Shown here: in pieces, positions 25,427-35,546 of the stretch
Layout of the letters: the number at the start of each line of letters is the position of its first letter
How positions within the stretch are numbered: position 1 is the first letter of the stretch
Assembly: GCF_001593955.1 (NCBI RefSeq)
Contig: NZ_LTAZ01000013.1
Coordinates: 186,001-250,000 of the forward strand
Direction: 5' to 3'
Length of the DNA: 64,000 nt
Origin: Halalkalicoccus paucihalophilus
GTDB taxonomy: Archaea; Halobacteriota; Halobacteria; Halobacteriales; Halalkalicoccaceae
Position numbers and translations under genes: made by a program
Notes under the pieces: model-generated
What the model was told of the DNA's origin: nothing
The model's input: only the letters and a program-made list of their open reading frames with translations
Database searches by the model: none

Positions 25427-27310
25427 TTATTTGTAGCCGACCGTTCCGTCTTTGATCAACGGATACGGGCCGTTGTTGGTCTGAAGCCTGCGGTCGCCGA
25501 TCGGCCAGTCGAAGTCCTTCGTGTTCGCCCAGTGCCCAGATTCACGGTACAGAACGTCGATATCGGGCATATAGAAGTTCCACATCCAGCAGAGCTTCTT
25601 GATTTGGTCGTTTGTCCACTCGGTATCGTCGGTCCTGTGGATCTCCTGTACCGTCTCATGGAGGTTGATCTCCTCGGTCCCACCGGAAAGATCCTGCTGG
25701 CCGATCTCGGTCGGAACCTCCCACAGTAACGCCTTACCGTTGTAGGGCGAGTGGGTGCGGCCCTCGTCGAGCCACTCGTTGATCTGTCCACGGGCCGCAG
25801 AGTCGCCACCCAGCGCCGTCGTCGACGCGAGCCGTAACCCAAAGAGGTGGTGTGTTCGAAAGAAACTAACTGGGTGGAGCGTGTCGGCGGCGTAGTGGCT
25901 GTACATGCTGATTCCCCAGTCCATGTCTTCTTCGATCCGATCGTTCACAGTCGATTGCTCCGCGCCTTCGAATTCGATCGGGAAGCCGTATTCCTCGAGT
26001 TGACCACGGACAGTCTGACCCGGCACGTTGAAGAAGCCATCCGTACCGATCGTCATGACAATCGGGTCGATCTCGCCGCCGTCGGGCCCGTATATCGTCC
26101 CGTCTTCCCTGCTGTAGCCACCCTGTTCGAGGAATCCGTCTGCGAGGTCGTAGTCAGAGGTTTTCGGTGCGTAGTCGATGAAGTTATCGAGATCGTTGCC
26201 GACATACGTTTTGTTCCACTCCCGTTCGATCCCCGTGTGTACCTCGATCGGGAACCCAGTCTCGAAGTTCGTGACCACGTTCTGCGTATCGATAACGGCC
26301 GCCATCGCACGACGCACCGCGTAGTCGGCGAGGGCGTCGGTGTGGTTCCAGTTGATTAATACCTTGTACATGAACTTCGAGGGGTACTGGGCGATGTTCT
26401 GATAGTGGTCCGGAAGCCCCCCCGCGTACTTGTCTTCCAGTGCGACCGTTCCCAGATCGATCTGCTGGTTCATTATTAACTCGTCCTCCGCGGCCCCTCC
26501 CGCGATCAGTTCCTCGTACTGCTCGATCTGAACAGCGTCGGAATAGCGGTGGTGCTCGGCGGGTTCGAATGTGACCGCCTCCATAGACCAGTCGACAATC
26601 TCGTAGGAACCTGTTCCGAGCCCCTCGTCCATGTACTGGTCCATCCCGATGGTCACATCGAGGATCTCCGCTGCGACCTCGTCCCGAGCGCCGTCCGATG
26701 ACGCGTCCTGCAGCCGCTCGAGGTATGGTTTCCAGGTCGCCGTATTGAGGGTGTGGAGGTTCTCACCCATTTCAACGCCGAGATTCAGCGTCTCGATGAG
26801 GGCAGGGTTCTTCGGCTCTTTCAGCCGGTATTTGATCGTCAACTTATCTTCCTGCCAGATTTCCTCGTATTCGCTTCCCTCAGGAGACATGAGACGGTTC
26901 ATCTCCTCCCAGGTGTACATGTCCTCTGCGGTGTACTGATCGCCGTTCCAGAACGCCAAATCGTCCCGGAGCCGTTTCGTCAAGACCTGTTCGTTCCCGT
27001 CGTAGTCCCACGATTCAAGGGCTGGCGTCCCGACTTCGCCGTCGTTGTACGGAATATAGAGGCGGTCGTTAGCGAAATCGACCATCCGGGACGGCCAGTT
27101 TTCGCCGTACGGGCTCCAGTTGTACTCGTCGGGAAGAGTACTCCCCGAGATACGAGTTAGCGTGGGGTTGCCATTCGTCTCTCCGCCTTCGCTTCCCATA
27201 CAGCCTGCAAGTCCAGCGGCCGTCCCCCCCGTCAGGGCGAGGAATTGCCGTCGGTCGATTGAGTCAAGCCTCGAGAGATACCTGTGGCGGCGATTGGTAT
27301 TATCAACCAT
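25427..27310 (-). CDS. Extracellular solute-binding protein, family 5 (lipoprotein)
   Basis: 627 residues from the ATG at 27310 (27325 also possible). The twin-arginine/lipobox signal reads DRRQFLALTGGTAAGLAGC, so it should be Tat-exported and anchored by a lipid on the Cys. The SBP_bac_5 body follows (EYNWSPYGENWPSRMVDFAND, DLAFWNGDQYTAEDMYTWEE, GTGSYEIVDW, ALADYAVRRAMAAVID). It captures the substrate for the DppBCDF-type transporter encoded downstream. Its size suits peptides or larger oligomers. An AT-rich promoter (AATATAATATATAG) lies near 27392-27406. Confidence 0.9.
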   Translation of the reverse strand: MVDNTNRRHRYLSRLDSIDRRQFLALTGGTAAGLAGCMGSEGGETNGNPTLTRISGSTLPDEYNWSPYGENWPSRMVDFANDRLYIPYNDGEVGTPALESWDYDGNEQVLTKRLRDDLAFWNGDQYTAEDMYTWEEMNRLMSPEGSEYEEIWQEDKLTIKYRLKEPKNPALIETLNLGVEMGENLHTLNTATWKPYLERLQDASSDGARDEVAAEILDVTIGMDQYMDEGLGTGSYEIVDWSMEAVTFEPAEHHRYSDAVQIEQYEELIAGGAAEDELIMNQQIDLGTVALEDKYAGGLPDHYQNIAQYPSKFMYKVLINWNHTDALADYAVRRAMAAVIDTQNVVTNFETGFPIEVHTGIEREWNKTYVGNDLDNFIDYAPKTSDYDLADGFLEQGGYSREDGTIYGPDGGEIDPIVMTIGTDGFFNVPGQTVRGQLEEYGFPIEFEGAEQSTVNDRIEEDMDWGISMYSHYAADTLHPVSFFRTHHLFGLRLASTTALGGDSAARGQINEWLDEGRTHSPYNGKALLWEVPTEIGQQDLSGGTEEINLHETVQEIHRTDDTEWTNDQIKKLCWMWNFYMPDIDVLYRESGHWANTKDFDWPIGDRRLQTNNGPYPLIKDGTVGYK

Positions 27311-27541
27311 GGACAATACCTTCATCTACTCTGTAATAAGCTTTTTCCGCCTTTGAATTTCTCTATGCTATCAATAGTTACAATACGAAATATAATATAT
27401 AGAACGAGACGTCTGATATCGGCGGCTGTAGCACCGTAGATGGCGATATTCCGACCATCATAACGTACATTACGATGGGGTGCTTCGACGAGGACGGATC
27501 ATGTATGCCTGTCAGACGGATTGGACGGAGGAGAGTATCGC

Positions 27542-28522
27542 ATGAAATTTGGCGTCTTTCTAAACCAGTACTACACACCCGAGAGCGAATTCTCGGTGAC
27601 GGACCTGTACGAACAGGTCGAGTCAATGGAACGCCTCGGATTCGACGGTGCGGCCCTCGGCGAGCGGCATCTTCACGAGGAGGGGTTCGTCGAGCCAATC
27701 ACTGCACTGGCGGCGATCGCGGCACGGACGGAGACACTAGACCTGTCGACGATGGCGATGTTGCCGATGCTTTACGATCCGCTCCACCTCGCCGAACAGG
27801 TCGCGATGATTGATCGTCTCTCAGGTGGTCGAATGCGTTTCGGGGCGGCCATCGGCTACCGGGAGCGGGAGATCGAACCATTCGGCGTACCGATGAATGA
27901 CCGGAGTTCAGCCTTTATCGAATCGCTTCACATCCTCAAACGCCTCTGGAATGAGGGGAGCGTGAGCCACGATGGCGAGTACTGGTCGTTCGACGATATC
28001 TTCATCAGTCCACGTCCGGAGACCGAACTCCCGGTCTGGATCGGCGGCCACGCCGACATTGCCATCAAGCGGGCCGCCTACCGCGGCAACGGCTGGATCG
28101 CCAGCGCTTCGTCGACAACCGAGAACCTCCGACACCAGATCGGCGTCTACGAGGACTCCCTCGACGAGTTCGACGAGGTGCGGTCGGATCACGACGTTGT
28201 GTTGATGCGCGATTGCTTCGTCAGCGACTCGGTCGAGGACGCCCGTGAGACAATCGAGCCGTACCTCCTGCAGATGTATGAGTGGTACGCTCGCTGGGGG
28301 CAGACTTACATGGACGAGAACAACGTCGAAGTCGACTACGAGGAGTTAGAGGAGAAATTCGTCCTCGGGTCGCCTAATGACTGCATAGAACAGCTCCGCG
28401 AGTACGAGGCCCTCGGTGTCGACCAGATATACCTTCGCTGCCAATTCCCCGGACAGCCACAGGACGTCACCCTCGGGACGCTCGAGCGCTTCGGAACCAA
28501 GGTCATGCCGGCGTTTCAATGA
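27542..28522 (+). CDS. LLM-class flavin-dependent oxidoreductase (luciferase-like)
   Basis: 326 residues from the ATG at 27542 (MKFGVFLNQYYTPES). Bacterial-luciferase-type TIM barrel with LGFDGAALGERHLHEEGF, LSTMAMLPMLYDPLHLAEQ and RLSGGRMRFGAAIGYRE, the F420/FMN-binding family. In haloarchaea many use F420 and oxidise or mono-oxygenate small molecules. The gene overlaps the next dehydrogenase gene by four bases (ATGA at 28519), so the two products probably act in one pathway. It is divergent from the solute-binding-protein gene. Confidence 0.85.
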   Translation: MKFGVFLNQYYTPESEFSVTDLYEQVESMERLGFDGAALGERHLHEEGFVEPITALAAIAARTETLDLSTMAMLPMLYDPLHLAEQVAMIDRLSGGRMRFGAAIGYREREIEPFGVPMNDRSSAFIESLHILKRLWNEGSVSHDGEYWSFDDIFISPRPETELPVWIGGHADIAIKRAAYRGNGWIASASSTTENLRHQIGVYEDSLDEFDEVRSDHDVVLMRDCFVSDSVEDARETIEPYLLQMYEWYARWGQTYMDENNVEVDYEELEEKFVLGSPNDCIEQLREYEALGVDQIYLRCQFPGQPQDVTLGTLERFGTKVMPAFQ

Positions 28523-29580
28523 CCGACCAAACCATCGGCTATGTCGGCCTGGACCACCACCACGCGGACCCATACCTGCGGACGCTCGGAGAATTGCCGG
28601 TGAGGGTTACGGGCGCGTGTGAACCCAACCCCGCGTTCGATCCATCCTCGGTTCCGAGTCTCGGCGACGTTCCGGTCTACGACGACCTCGAGTCGCTGCT
28701 GGCGGCGTCGGCTCCCGACGTCGTGTTTCTAACAGTACCCAATCGGGACACTCCAGCCGCGATTGACCGGGCACTCGAGGCCGGCGTCGACGTCTATACG
28801 GAAAAGCCGGCGGCTCGGACCGCAGCAGAACTCGAACCTCTCATAGAGCGCGTGGAAAAAGGCGACGCGACGGTCGGCGTCTCGTATCCCTGGCAATCCC
28901 ACCCGATCGCACAGGAACTCGCCTCACTCGTTGATGACGGATTCTTCGGCGAACTGCGAGCGTTCGACGCGCGGTTCGTCGCCTCCCAGTTGGCCTACCG
29001 GGAGACGTCACACTTCATCTTCGACGAAGAGGCAAGTCGAGGTGGTATCCTCCAGTGGCTCGGAATCCACTGGATCCAGTTGCTCACGCGACTTCTCGAG
29101 GAGCCGATCAGCCGCGTCAACGCCAGTATGGTCGCCGGAACCGACGGCGTCGACGTTGAGGACGGCGCAACGCTCCAATTCGAGACGGCGAGCGGGGCAC
29201 TTGGTACGCTCCAGTGTGGCTACTATCTGAGTAAGACCCTCTACGATACCAAACTCGACATCTACGGGACCGCCGGTCGGAGCAGTTGGGACCCGATGGG
29301 GCGGGAGTTCGGCTTCGACGGGACGACGATACTCGAACTCGACGACACGAGTGGCGAGTGGGCCAGCACCCCACACCGAACGATCACTTATGACTACGAC
29401 CCGGAACCGGGATACGGCGGTGCGTGGGGCAGGGAGTTCGTCGAGTCGTTCTTCGACGCTTGTGACGGTGACGGCGACCCGCCGGTGACGCTCGCTGACG
29501 CACTGGTCGTTCTCCGGATCCTCGATGCGGCCTACGAGTCCGCCGAAACGGGACGCTGGGTCGACGTTGGAACGGCGTAG
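28519..29580 (+). CDS. Gfo/Idh/MocA-family oxidoreductase (GLDHHH subgroup)
   Basis: 353 residues. The Rossmann start is unusual: GYVGLDHHHADPY replaces the common GxGxxG, as in the copy at 31071 (GIIGLDTSHSEK), so cofactor binding may differ. DVYTEKPAAR carries the EKP signature near residue 95. The C-terminal domain includes GILQWLGIHWIQLL. It is coupled by ATGA overlap to the LLM flavin enzyme. Substrate unknown; a sugar or sugar-acid derivative is likely. Confidence 0.82.
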   Translation: MTDQTIGYVGLDHHHADPYLRTLGELPVRVTGACEPNPAFDPSSVPSLGDVPVYDDLESLLAASAPDVVFLTVPNRDTPAAIDRALEAGVDVYTEKPAARTAAELEPLIERVEKGDATVGVSYPWQSHPIAQELASLVDDGFFGELRAFDARFVASQLAYRETSHFIFDEEASRGGILQWLGIHWIQLLTRLLEEPISRVNASMVAGTDGVDVEDGATLQFETASGALGTLQCGYYLSKTLYDTKLDIYGTAGRSSWDPMGREFGFDGTTILELDDTSGEWASTPHRTITYDYDPEPGYGGAWGREFVESFFDACDGDGDPPVTLADALVVLRILDAAYESAETGRWVDVGTA

Positions 29581-29682
29581 GTGTCGGATTCGACGTACGC
29601 GGTCACGCGATATCGTGTCCTGATAATCGATTCCGTTGGCGCTCGCGCTGGTCCGATCGCGAGAAGGAGCGTGGTCTCCGTG

Positions 29683-30963
29683 CTATCGGGCGACCTTCTC
29701 GAAGGCGCGGGTGACCTGCTCAACGAACCCCTCTTCCGGTTCGATATACGAGGCGACGGTGACCACGCGCTCGTCGAGCGCTTCTGAGATCGGGAAGTCG
29801 CCTTCTTGATATCCCTCGTAGGCGGGGAGGCCGCAAAACTCGCCGTCGATCGGGCTCCGGCCGCGTCCCCAGAGGTCGTACCCTTCCCGAAAGATCGTCC
29901 GGCGGTGTTCCATGTACGAGAATCCCGGACCGCGGACGGGTGCGCCCTCTGCCGTGAGCGCTTCGACGACGACTTCCGGGGATCGGCCGAGTTCGTCGGG
30001 TTCGAGGACCACTTTTAGTCCACCGTACAGGCCATCCGTCTCGGACTCCTCGTACGGCCACACCGGTCTGACACCCGGTAGCTCCTCGAGGCGTTCGAAC
30101 AGCCGGTCGCGATATCGCAACCGCCGCTCGACCCGGTAATCGAGGTTCTCGAGACCGACTTTCGCGATGCCGAGTGCGAGCGGGTGGGCGCGATACTTCA
30201 GTCCCAGCACTTCCCAGTCGAGTCCATCGTAGGGTTCGAGCGTGAGTTCATCGTTGACGCCGGATCGATGGAGGTGACAGTACGACAGTTGTCGCTCATA
30301 GTACTCCCGGACGTTGGTCGTAACGATACCGCCCTCGCCGGCGGCGATCGGCTTTCCGTGAGGCGAGACGCCCTGCAGACTGAAGCAGGCGATGTCGCCG
30401 ACGCTCCCGATATGTTCGCCCTTCCATTCGGAGGCGTGTGCGTGGGCGGCGTCCTCGACGATCGGGATGTCGTGTTGATCGCTGATATCAAGTATCGCGT
30501 CCATATCGCAAACTCGCCCGTTCCAGTGGGTGATCGCGATCGCGGCGGTCCGGTCGGTGATCCGGCGCTCGATGTCGGCCGGGTCCGGCAGCAGCGTCTT
30601 AGGATCGATCTCACAGAAGACCGGTCGCGCGCCGAGATGTAGCGCGCCGGCGTACGCGCCGATGTAGCCCACTGTCGGGGTGATGACCTCGTCGCCGGGA
30701 CCGACGCCGACCGCGTAGAACGCGCTCTCGATCGCCGTCGAACCGTGATCAACGGTCAGGCAGTACTCGGCGCCGCTGTACTCCCGGAACTCCGCTTCGA
30801 ACTCGAGCGGAAAGCCCGAACCCGATCCGGAGATCGCTCCCGCTTCGAGGAGGTCCGTGACAATCTCCGTTTCGGCCTCGATCGGGCGCTTCCAGCGTTC
30901 CGGGTCGTCGATCGTGACGGCCGGATCACCGCCATCGACCGCAAGGGTGCTCGCTCTGGACAT
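29683..30963 (-). CDS. DegT/DnrJ/EryC1/StrS-family PLP aminotransferase
   Basis: 426 residues. Fold-type I landmarks: VDHGSTAIESAFYAV (PLP phosphate loop), ITPTVGYIGAYAGALHLGA, IVEDAAHAHAS (Asp171), and Lys204 in GVSPHGKPIAAGEGGIVTTN as the likely Schiff-base residue. The family transaminates keto sugars or, less often, dehydrates them. It lies tail to tail with the Gfo/Idh/MocA gene at 28519 and 107 bp upstream, in the transcription sense, of nothing obvious; a further Gfo/Idh/MocA gene on the same strand ends 107 bp before its start. A role in amino-sugar metabolism is inferred. Confidence 0.87.
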   Translation of the reverse strand: MSRASTLAVDGGDPAVTIDDPERWKRPIEAETEIVTDLLEAGAISGSGSGFPLEFEAEFREYSGAEYCLTVDHGSTAIESAFYAVGVGPGDEVITPTVGYIGAYAGALHLGARPVFCEIDPKTLLPDPADIERRITDRTAAIAITHWNGRVCDMDAILDISDQHDIPIVEDAAHAHASEWKGEHIGSVGDIACFSLQGVSPHGKPIAAGEGGIVTTNVREYYERQLSYCHLHRSGVNDELTLEPYDGLDWEVLGLKYRAHPLALGIAKVGLENLDYRVERRLRYRDRLFERLEELPGVRPVWPYEESETDGLYGGLKVVLEPDELGRSPEVVVEALTAEGAPVRGPGFSYMEHRRTIFREGYDLWGRGRSPIDGEFCGLPAYEGYQEGDFPISEALDERVVTVASYIEPEEGFVEQVTRAFEKVAR

Positions 30964-31070
30964 ATCGTATTCATCGGTTGTAGTTCATTTCATATAAAAC
31001 AGCTAGTCAATCATTTCAGTAGGCTGCAGGGACGAAGAGGCAAAGAGACGAAGTTGAACGGCCGAATCGA

Positions 31071-31964
31071 TCAGTAGAGAGGCTCGTAGGTATCCGTAAA
31101 CGACCTCCCATCTCGTGTGAGATCGGCCAACAGCGGGCTCTCGGGAGTGACCACCACGTCGAATTCCAATGCGGCCTGCACGCCGAGGAGGAGCGTCGCG
31201 GCGTCGAACAGCCGACCGCTCTCGTCGCGATTTCCACGGACGGTTTCGACGAACGCCTCGATGAACGGATTGTACATCCGGTTGAGTTCCTCCGCGGTAG
31301 CGTCGATTCGAGCGGTGCGGGTCGCCCCTCCGACGTCAAGCAATCCGAACGCCGCGTTCTCGGTCGGGCCGTCGAACCGGAGCGTCGCGCTCGATCCGTC
31401 GGCGAAGGTGACGGTCGTCGCCACACCGTGATCGGCGGAGACAATTCGGGTCCAGTCTGCACCGCAGATCGTACGTGCGGCGTCGGTGATGTGAACGCCG
31501 TAGTAGAACGGGTCGTTGTAACCGGCGGCGAACAGATCGTGTGTCCCGGCGTCTCCACGCATGATTGCCAGGGAAGGATGGGAGGGAACGGCCGAACCAC
31601 CACAGAACGGCGTCCCGTTCCGTTCGACGGTACGTCGCAGCGTCTCAATGTCGTCGATCGAACCGGCGATCGGCTTGTCGACGAACGTCGGAACGCCGGC
31701 CTCGAGGAATCGGACCGCGATCGGTCGATGGCGATCCCAGTCGACCGTCAGTATCATCACTGCGTCGACGTGATCGATCATCTCCTCAGGACGATCGTAC
31801 CGGGACGAACAGTGATCCCGGCAGAACGCCTCGGTGTACGCATCGGGGCGGACGTCGCCGCCGTCCCAGACCCCACGAACGGTCGTATCTGACCGGCTCG
31901 ATAGCAGTTCAGCGAACTTCTCGGAATGGCTCGTATCGAGCCCGATGATGCCGACGTCGATCAT
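31071..31964 (-). CDS. Gfo/Idh/MocA-family oxidoreductase (GLDTSH subgroup)
   Basis: 297 residues. It begins IDVGIIGLDTSHSEKFAELL, again lacking the normal glycine-rich motif and resembling the 28519 copy. The usual EKP is VDKPIAG (Asp for Glu). C-terminal: HDLFAAGYNDPFYYGVHITDA. Both features could mean altered cofactor or catalytic chemistry. It is transcribed toward the DegT gene on the same strand, so an oxidise-then-transaminate pair is possible. Confidence 0.8.
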   Translation of the reverse strand: MIDVGIIGLDTSHSEKFAELLSSRSDTTVRGVWDGGDVRPDAYTEAFCRDHCSSRYDRPEEMIDHVDAVMILTVDWDRHRPIAVRFLEAGVPTFVDKPIAGSIDDIETLRRTVERNGTPFCGGSAVPSHPSLAIMRGDAGTHDLFAAGYNDPFYYGVHITDAARTICGADWTRIVSADHGVATTVTFADGSSATLRFDGPTENAAFGLLDVGGATRTARIDATAEELNRMYNPFIEAFVETVRGNRDESGRLFDAATLLLGVQAALEFDVVVTPESPLLADLTRDGRSFTDTYEPLY

Positions 31965-32522
31965 ATATTTCTACGAGCTACCTCGAAGCAGACTCGCTGT
32001 CCCCACGATACCCCCCTACCTCCTTAACGATGCCTATCGAACGTCTCCCCGGCCGCAGCCATGCGAGCGGTGGTCGGAAAGTGATTCGTTGTTGATGAGC
32101 GCCCGGAAACGATACGGAGTGACTCGAACAGTCCCGACTCGCTGACAAACGATTCCCTTGGTAACACCACTCATAGAAGTTTTGTAATACTAAACAAATC
32201 GCGCTCCGAGATGCAAGACACGGCGGAGCTGCTCGAAACCGTAGTCGAGCGCACCACATATTTTCGTTATTAGAAATATAATATAGAAGTGTACGAATTA
32301 GTGTTTACAAATCGTCGCGAGCTGCAATGGCATCGTCATTTACAGTTGTACAGGCGTAAGATAGTAAGTGTGATCGACGCACAGCGTTTGTCGATACAAA
32401 ACGCGATGAGGACGACGGTAGTCAAGGTGTGTACCCATCTCTGTCGCGAGCCGGCGGTGATCCGTTCGACGCTCGATCGACCAGTACGTTTTTCTCGCTG
32501 CCCGGACCTTCTCATACAATCG
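31965..32522. other. Gene-free stretch between divergent genes
   Basis: 558 bp without a convincing gene. An AT-rich block with GAAATATAATATAGAAG at 32272-32288 is a probable promoter for the amidase gene, leaving a leader of over 200 bases, or the amidase could start earlier than assumed. The frame is open back to 32289 but those residues look random. Confidence 0.4.
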
Positions 32523-33986
32523 ATGACCATTGACCTTCGGTACGCACCCGCATCCGAACTGGCAGCGCGGATACGGGACGGTAACGTCTCGCCGCTCGAG
32601 GTCGTCGACACGTCTTTAGCACGTATCGACGACCGGAATGACGACGTGAACGCGTTCATCACGGTGGCGACCGACCACGCCAGAGCGCAGGCTCGCGAGG
32701 CCGAGCGGGCGCTCGAACGCGGCGACGATATCGGACCGCTTCACGGCGTTCCGCTCGCGCTCAAGGACCTCACCGGTTTTCGTGAGGGGATTCACCACAC
32801 GTTCGGCTGTCAGGCGTTCTCCGACAACGTCGCCACACACACAGCCGTGTTCGTGCAGCGACTTGAGGATGCCGGCGCGATCGTAGTCGGAAAGACCAAC
32901 ACGCCGGAATTCGGCCACCGGCCGGTGACGGACAACCTACTTGTCGGGCCGACATCGACGCCGTTCAATCTGGCGCGCAACGCTGGCGGCTCCTCGGGCG
33001 GGAGTGCGGCGGCCGTGGCCGACGGGATGGTCGCGATCGGACAGGGCAGCGACGCCGCAGGCTCCGTTCGGATCCCGGCGGCGTGCTGTGGTGTTTACGG
33101 ACTGAAACCCTCGTTCGGCCGGATTCCCAAACCGGCACGGCCGAACCCGTTCCAGTATCACTCCCCGTTCATCGACAAGGGGGTTCTGACGCGGTCGGTC
33201 ACCGACGCCGCGATCGCGCTCGAAGTCATGGCCGATCCGCACCCGCGTGATCCATTCTCGCTCCCGGCGAGCGACACGGACTACCGCGGGGCCCTCGACC
33301 GGTCCCTCGACGACTGGTCGATCGCTTACAGCCCCGATCTCGGCGTGTTTCCGGTCGCCGGAACCGTTCGCGAGCGAATTGAGGATGTTCTATCGGCATT
33401 CGAACGGGAAGGTGCGACCGTCGACCGCGTCAATATCGATCTCGGCTATCCGCTGGAAGAACTCGCCGAGAAGACACGCTTCGGGTTAATGCAGGCATTC
33501 TCGGCCAAGATCGCGGATTCCATCGAACGACGACACGGGATCGACTTCCTCGGTGATGCGGCCGCCGCCGTCCCGGCGTCGTTCCGCGACCGGATCGAGG
33601 CTGGTCGACGGTTCTCACCGGTCGATATCGGGCGAATGAATCAGGTTCGGACCGTCCTGTTCGACGGCATTCAGGACGTCTTCGACGACTACGACCTCCT
33701 CGTCACGCCGACGCTTTCGAGACCCCCGCTTCAAAACGATTCGCTCGAAAACGTCCGTGTTGACGGGGAGAAGGTCGATCCGCAGGCGGGGTGGCTGCTG
33801 ACGTGGCCGATCAACATGACCGGCCATCCCGCCGCGTCGATCCCGGCGGCGTTCCTCGACGAGGGCCCCATCGGCATGCAACTCGTCGGCCCGCGATTCG
33901 GCGATGAGGCGGTCCTCGCGGCGAGTGCGGCGTTCGAACGACAACGGCCGTGGGCCGACGCCTACCGGACGAAACTCGACACCTGA
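32523..33986 (+). CDS. Amidase-signature-family hydrolase
   Basis: 487 residues from the ATG at 32523. The amidase-signature core is clear: Lys81 in PLALKDLTG, GGSSGGS at 155-161 (cis-Ser157) and the nucleophile Ser181 in GQGSDAAGSVRIPAA. Most relatives have GSDxGGS, here GSDAAGS. The enzyme hydrolyses amides, perhaps an acylamide of the imported compound. The C-terminal part includes the usual WPINMTGHPAASIPA segment. It converges on the enolase-superfamily gene with a 6-bp gap. Confidence 0.88.
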   Translation: MTIDLRYAPASELAARIRDGNVSPLEVVDTSLARIDDRNDDVNAFITVATDHARAQAREAERALERGDDIGPLHGVPLALKDLTGFREGIHHTFGCQAFSDNVATHTAVFVQRLEDAGAIVVGKTNTPEFGHRPVTDNLLVGPTSTPFNLARNAGGSSGGSAAAVADGMVAIGQGSDAAGSVRIPAACCGVYGLKPSFGRIPKPARPNPFQYHSPFIDKGVLTRSVTDAAIALEVMADPHPRDPFSLPASDTDYRGALDRSLDDWSIAYSPDLGVFPVAGTVRERIEDVLSAFEREGATVDRVNIDLGYPLEELAEKTRFGLMQAFSAKIADSIERRHGIDFLGDAAAAVPASFRDRIEAGRRFSPVDIGRMNQVRTVLFDGIQDVFDDYDLLVTPTLSRPPLQNDSLENVRVDGEKVDPQAGWLLTWPINMTGHPAASIPAAFLDEGPIGMQLVGPRFGDEAVLAASAAFERQRPWADAYRTKLDT

Positions 33987-33992
33987 GCGATC

Positions 33993-35441
33993 CTACGCGA
34001 GCATCGAGTCGACGTCCCACTCCTCGACCGGCGTGAATCGGGACGGATCGAGATCGAAGCCCCGGCCGAACGGTGCGTCGATGACGCTTCCGAACCGGAA
34101 CCGCCCGTCCTCGACGGCCATCGTGACGAATCCGTCCTCGTGACGGCGGTAGAGGTCGTCGTGGGCCTCGAGAACCCGGGTCTGGAGATCCTCCGGAAGG
34201 AAGCTCAATCCGCGGTAGTAGTGGTGACCGTTGCGCTCGATGTGGTCCAACCCCATCGTTCCCATCACGGCGAGGTCCTGAAGCAGTTCGACCGGCCCGA
34301 TCGTCGTCAGGTCCTCGCCGCTCATGAGGTACTCGCCGCCATCCTCCTGGCGGCGCTTTTCGATCAGGGAGGCGTTGATCAACCCCTTGAAGACGCCCTT
34401 GCAGTTCTTGTGGCTCGTCCCCGCGTAACCACACTCGAGGGCACGCCCGGCGCTGTCGAGGTCGTCGTCAGATTCGTCGATGATGATCGGCGGTCGCCCC
34501 TCCCAGTCGGTGAGTACGTCGCGGGTCCTGTCGGTCAGCGCCGCCGCCCGGGGAAGGGGCTGTTCAACGTACGCGACGTGATCGACGACCGCCGCGAGAG
34601 AGGGATCGGTTGCGTGGCGCTCCCATTGGTCCTTGAACGCACGGACGGTGTCATACTGTTCGTTGGCGTCGAGTGTACACCGATACGACTCAAGTGAACT
34701 CGCCTCAAGGACGGCTCCGATCCGCGCGAGGCGATCCGCGTCGCGCTCCGCATCGGCCGAGAGCTTGATTTTGAAGTGATCGATCCCCTGTCGATCCACG
34801 TACGTCGAGAGCGCCTGCGGAAGGCCGTCGTCCAGACGGTCGTCCTCGCTCATCTCGTCGGGTTCGAGCGGGTCTGAAAGACCGACCGTGTGCCGGACTG
34901 CGGCATCGCGGGTCGGCTCGTCAGGCAGATAGGTCGCGAGGGAGACCCCCTCGAGTTCGTCGTAGATCCGGCCAGGTTCGACGCCTAATACGTCGCTACG
35001 GACCGCCTCGGCGAACGTGATCCCATAATGGCGACAGAACGCGTCGATCACCGCCTGCTCGACCATGCTCACGCCGTAGGCCCACAGCAACGGCGGGTGT
35101 GACGTCCCAACAGCCCACACCCGCTGGCGCTCGAAGAGGTCGTACCAGAGGTCGAAGACAGTCGACGACGGCTCCTGACGAAGGGCCGTTTCGGTCGCAG
35201 CCCGAAAGACGTCGAGAAGGGCCGTCGTCGCCTCGGCAAGCGAGAGTTCAGGCTCCTTGAGGAACCACATCGGGGCCATCCCGACCATCGAGAGTCCGGT
35301 CGCCTCTTCGTCGTCAATCCCGAGGGTGAGTTCAAGGAAGTGGTGGGGGCCTTCGGTCGCGACGACGTTTCCGAAATGAAACGCCATCCGCTTGTCGAGG
35401 TTACTTACGTACCGCTCCGCTCGCTTCACGTCGATCTCCAT
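33993..35441 (-). CDS. Enolase-superfamily enzyme (mandelate racemase / muconate lactonizing-like)
   Basis: 482 residues from the ATG at 35441; the open frame extends further but the added residues are not conserved. Superfamily residues are visible: Lys224 and Lys226 in HFKIKLSAD, metal ligands Asp258 (LDANEQYD), Glu293 (VEQPL) and Glu323 (IDESDDD), and Lys345 in SHKNCKGVFKG. The N-terminal capping domain is longer than usual. Members abstract a proton alpha to a carboxylate; acid-sugar dehydration is the commonest outcome. The reaction here is not fixed by sequence. It starts 106 bp from the divergent esterase gene, so both could share regulation. Confidence 0.82.
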   Translation of the reverse strand: MEIDVKRAERYVSNLDKRMAFHFGNVVATEGPHHFLELTLGIDDEEATGLSMVGMAPMWFLKEPELSLAEATTALLDVFRAATETALRQEPSSTVFDLWYDLFERQRVWAVGTSHPPLLWAYGVSMVEQAVIDAFCRHYGITFAEAVRSDVLGVEPGRIYDELEGVSLATYLPDEPTRDAAVRHTVGLSDPLEPDEMSEDDRLDDGLPQALSTYVDRQGIDHFKIKLSADAERDADRLARIGAVLEASSLESYRCTLDANEQYDTVRAFKDQWERHATDPSLAAVVDHVAYVEQPLPRAAALTDRTRDVLTDWEGRPPIIIDESDDDLDSAGRALECGYAGTSHKNCKGVFKGLINASLIEKRRQEDGGEYLMSGEDLTTIGPVELLQDLAVMGTMGLDHIERNGHHYYRGLSFLPEDLQTRVLEAHDDLYRRHEDGFVTMAVEDGRFRFGSVIDAPFGRGFDLDPSRFTPVEEWDVDSMLA

Positions 35442-35546
35442 ATCAACCAAGACGGACGGCCGACGGGATAAGTATGAGTGGTCGTTCTGGTCAAGGGTTC
35501 GAGGATCGCCACAACGTTGAAGGGAGCGGTGGCGAGAGGGAGGGTA

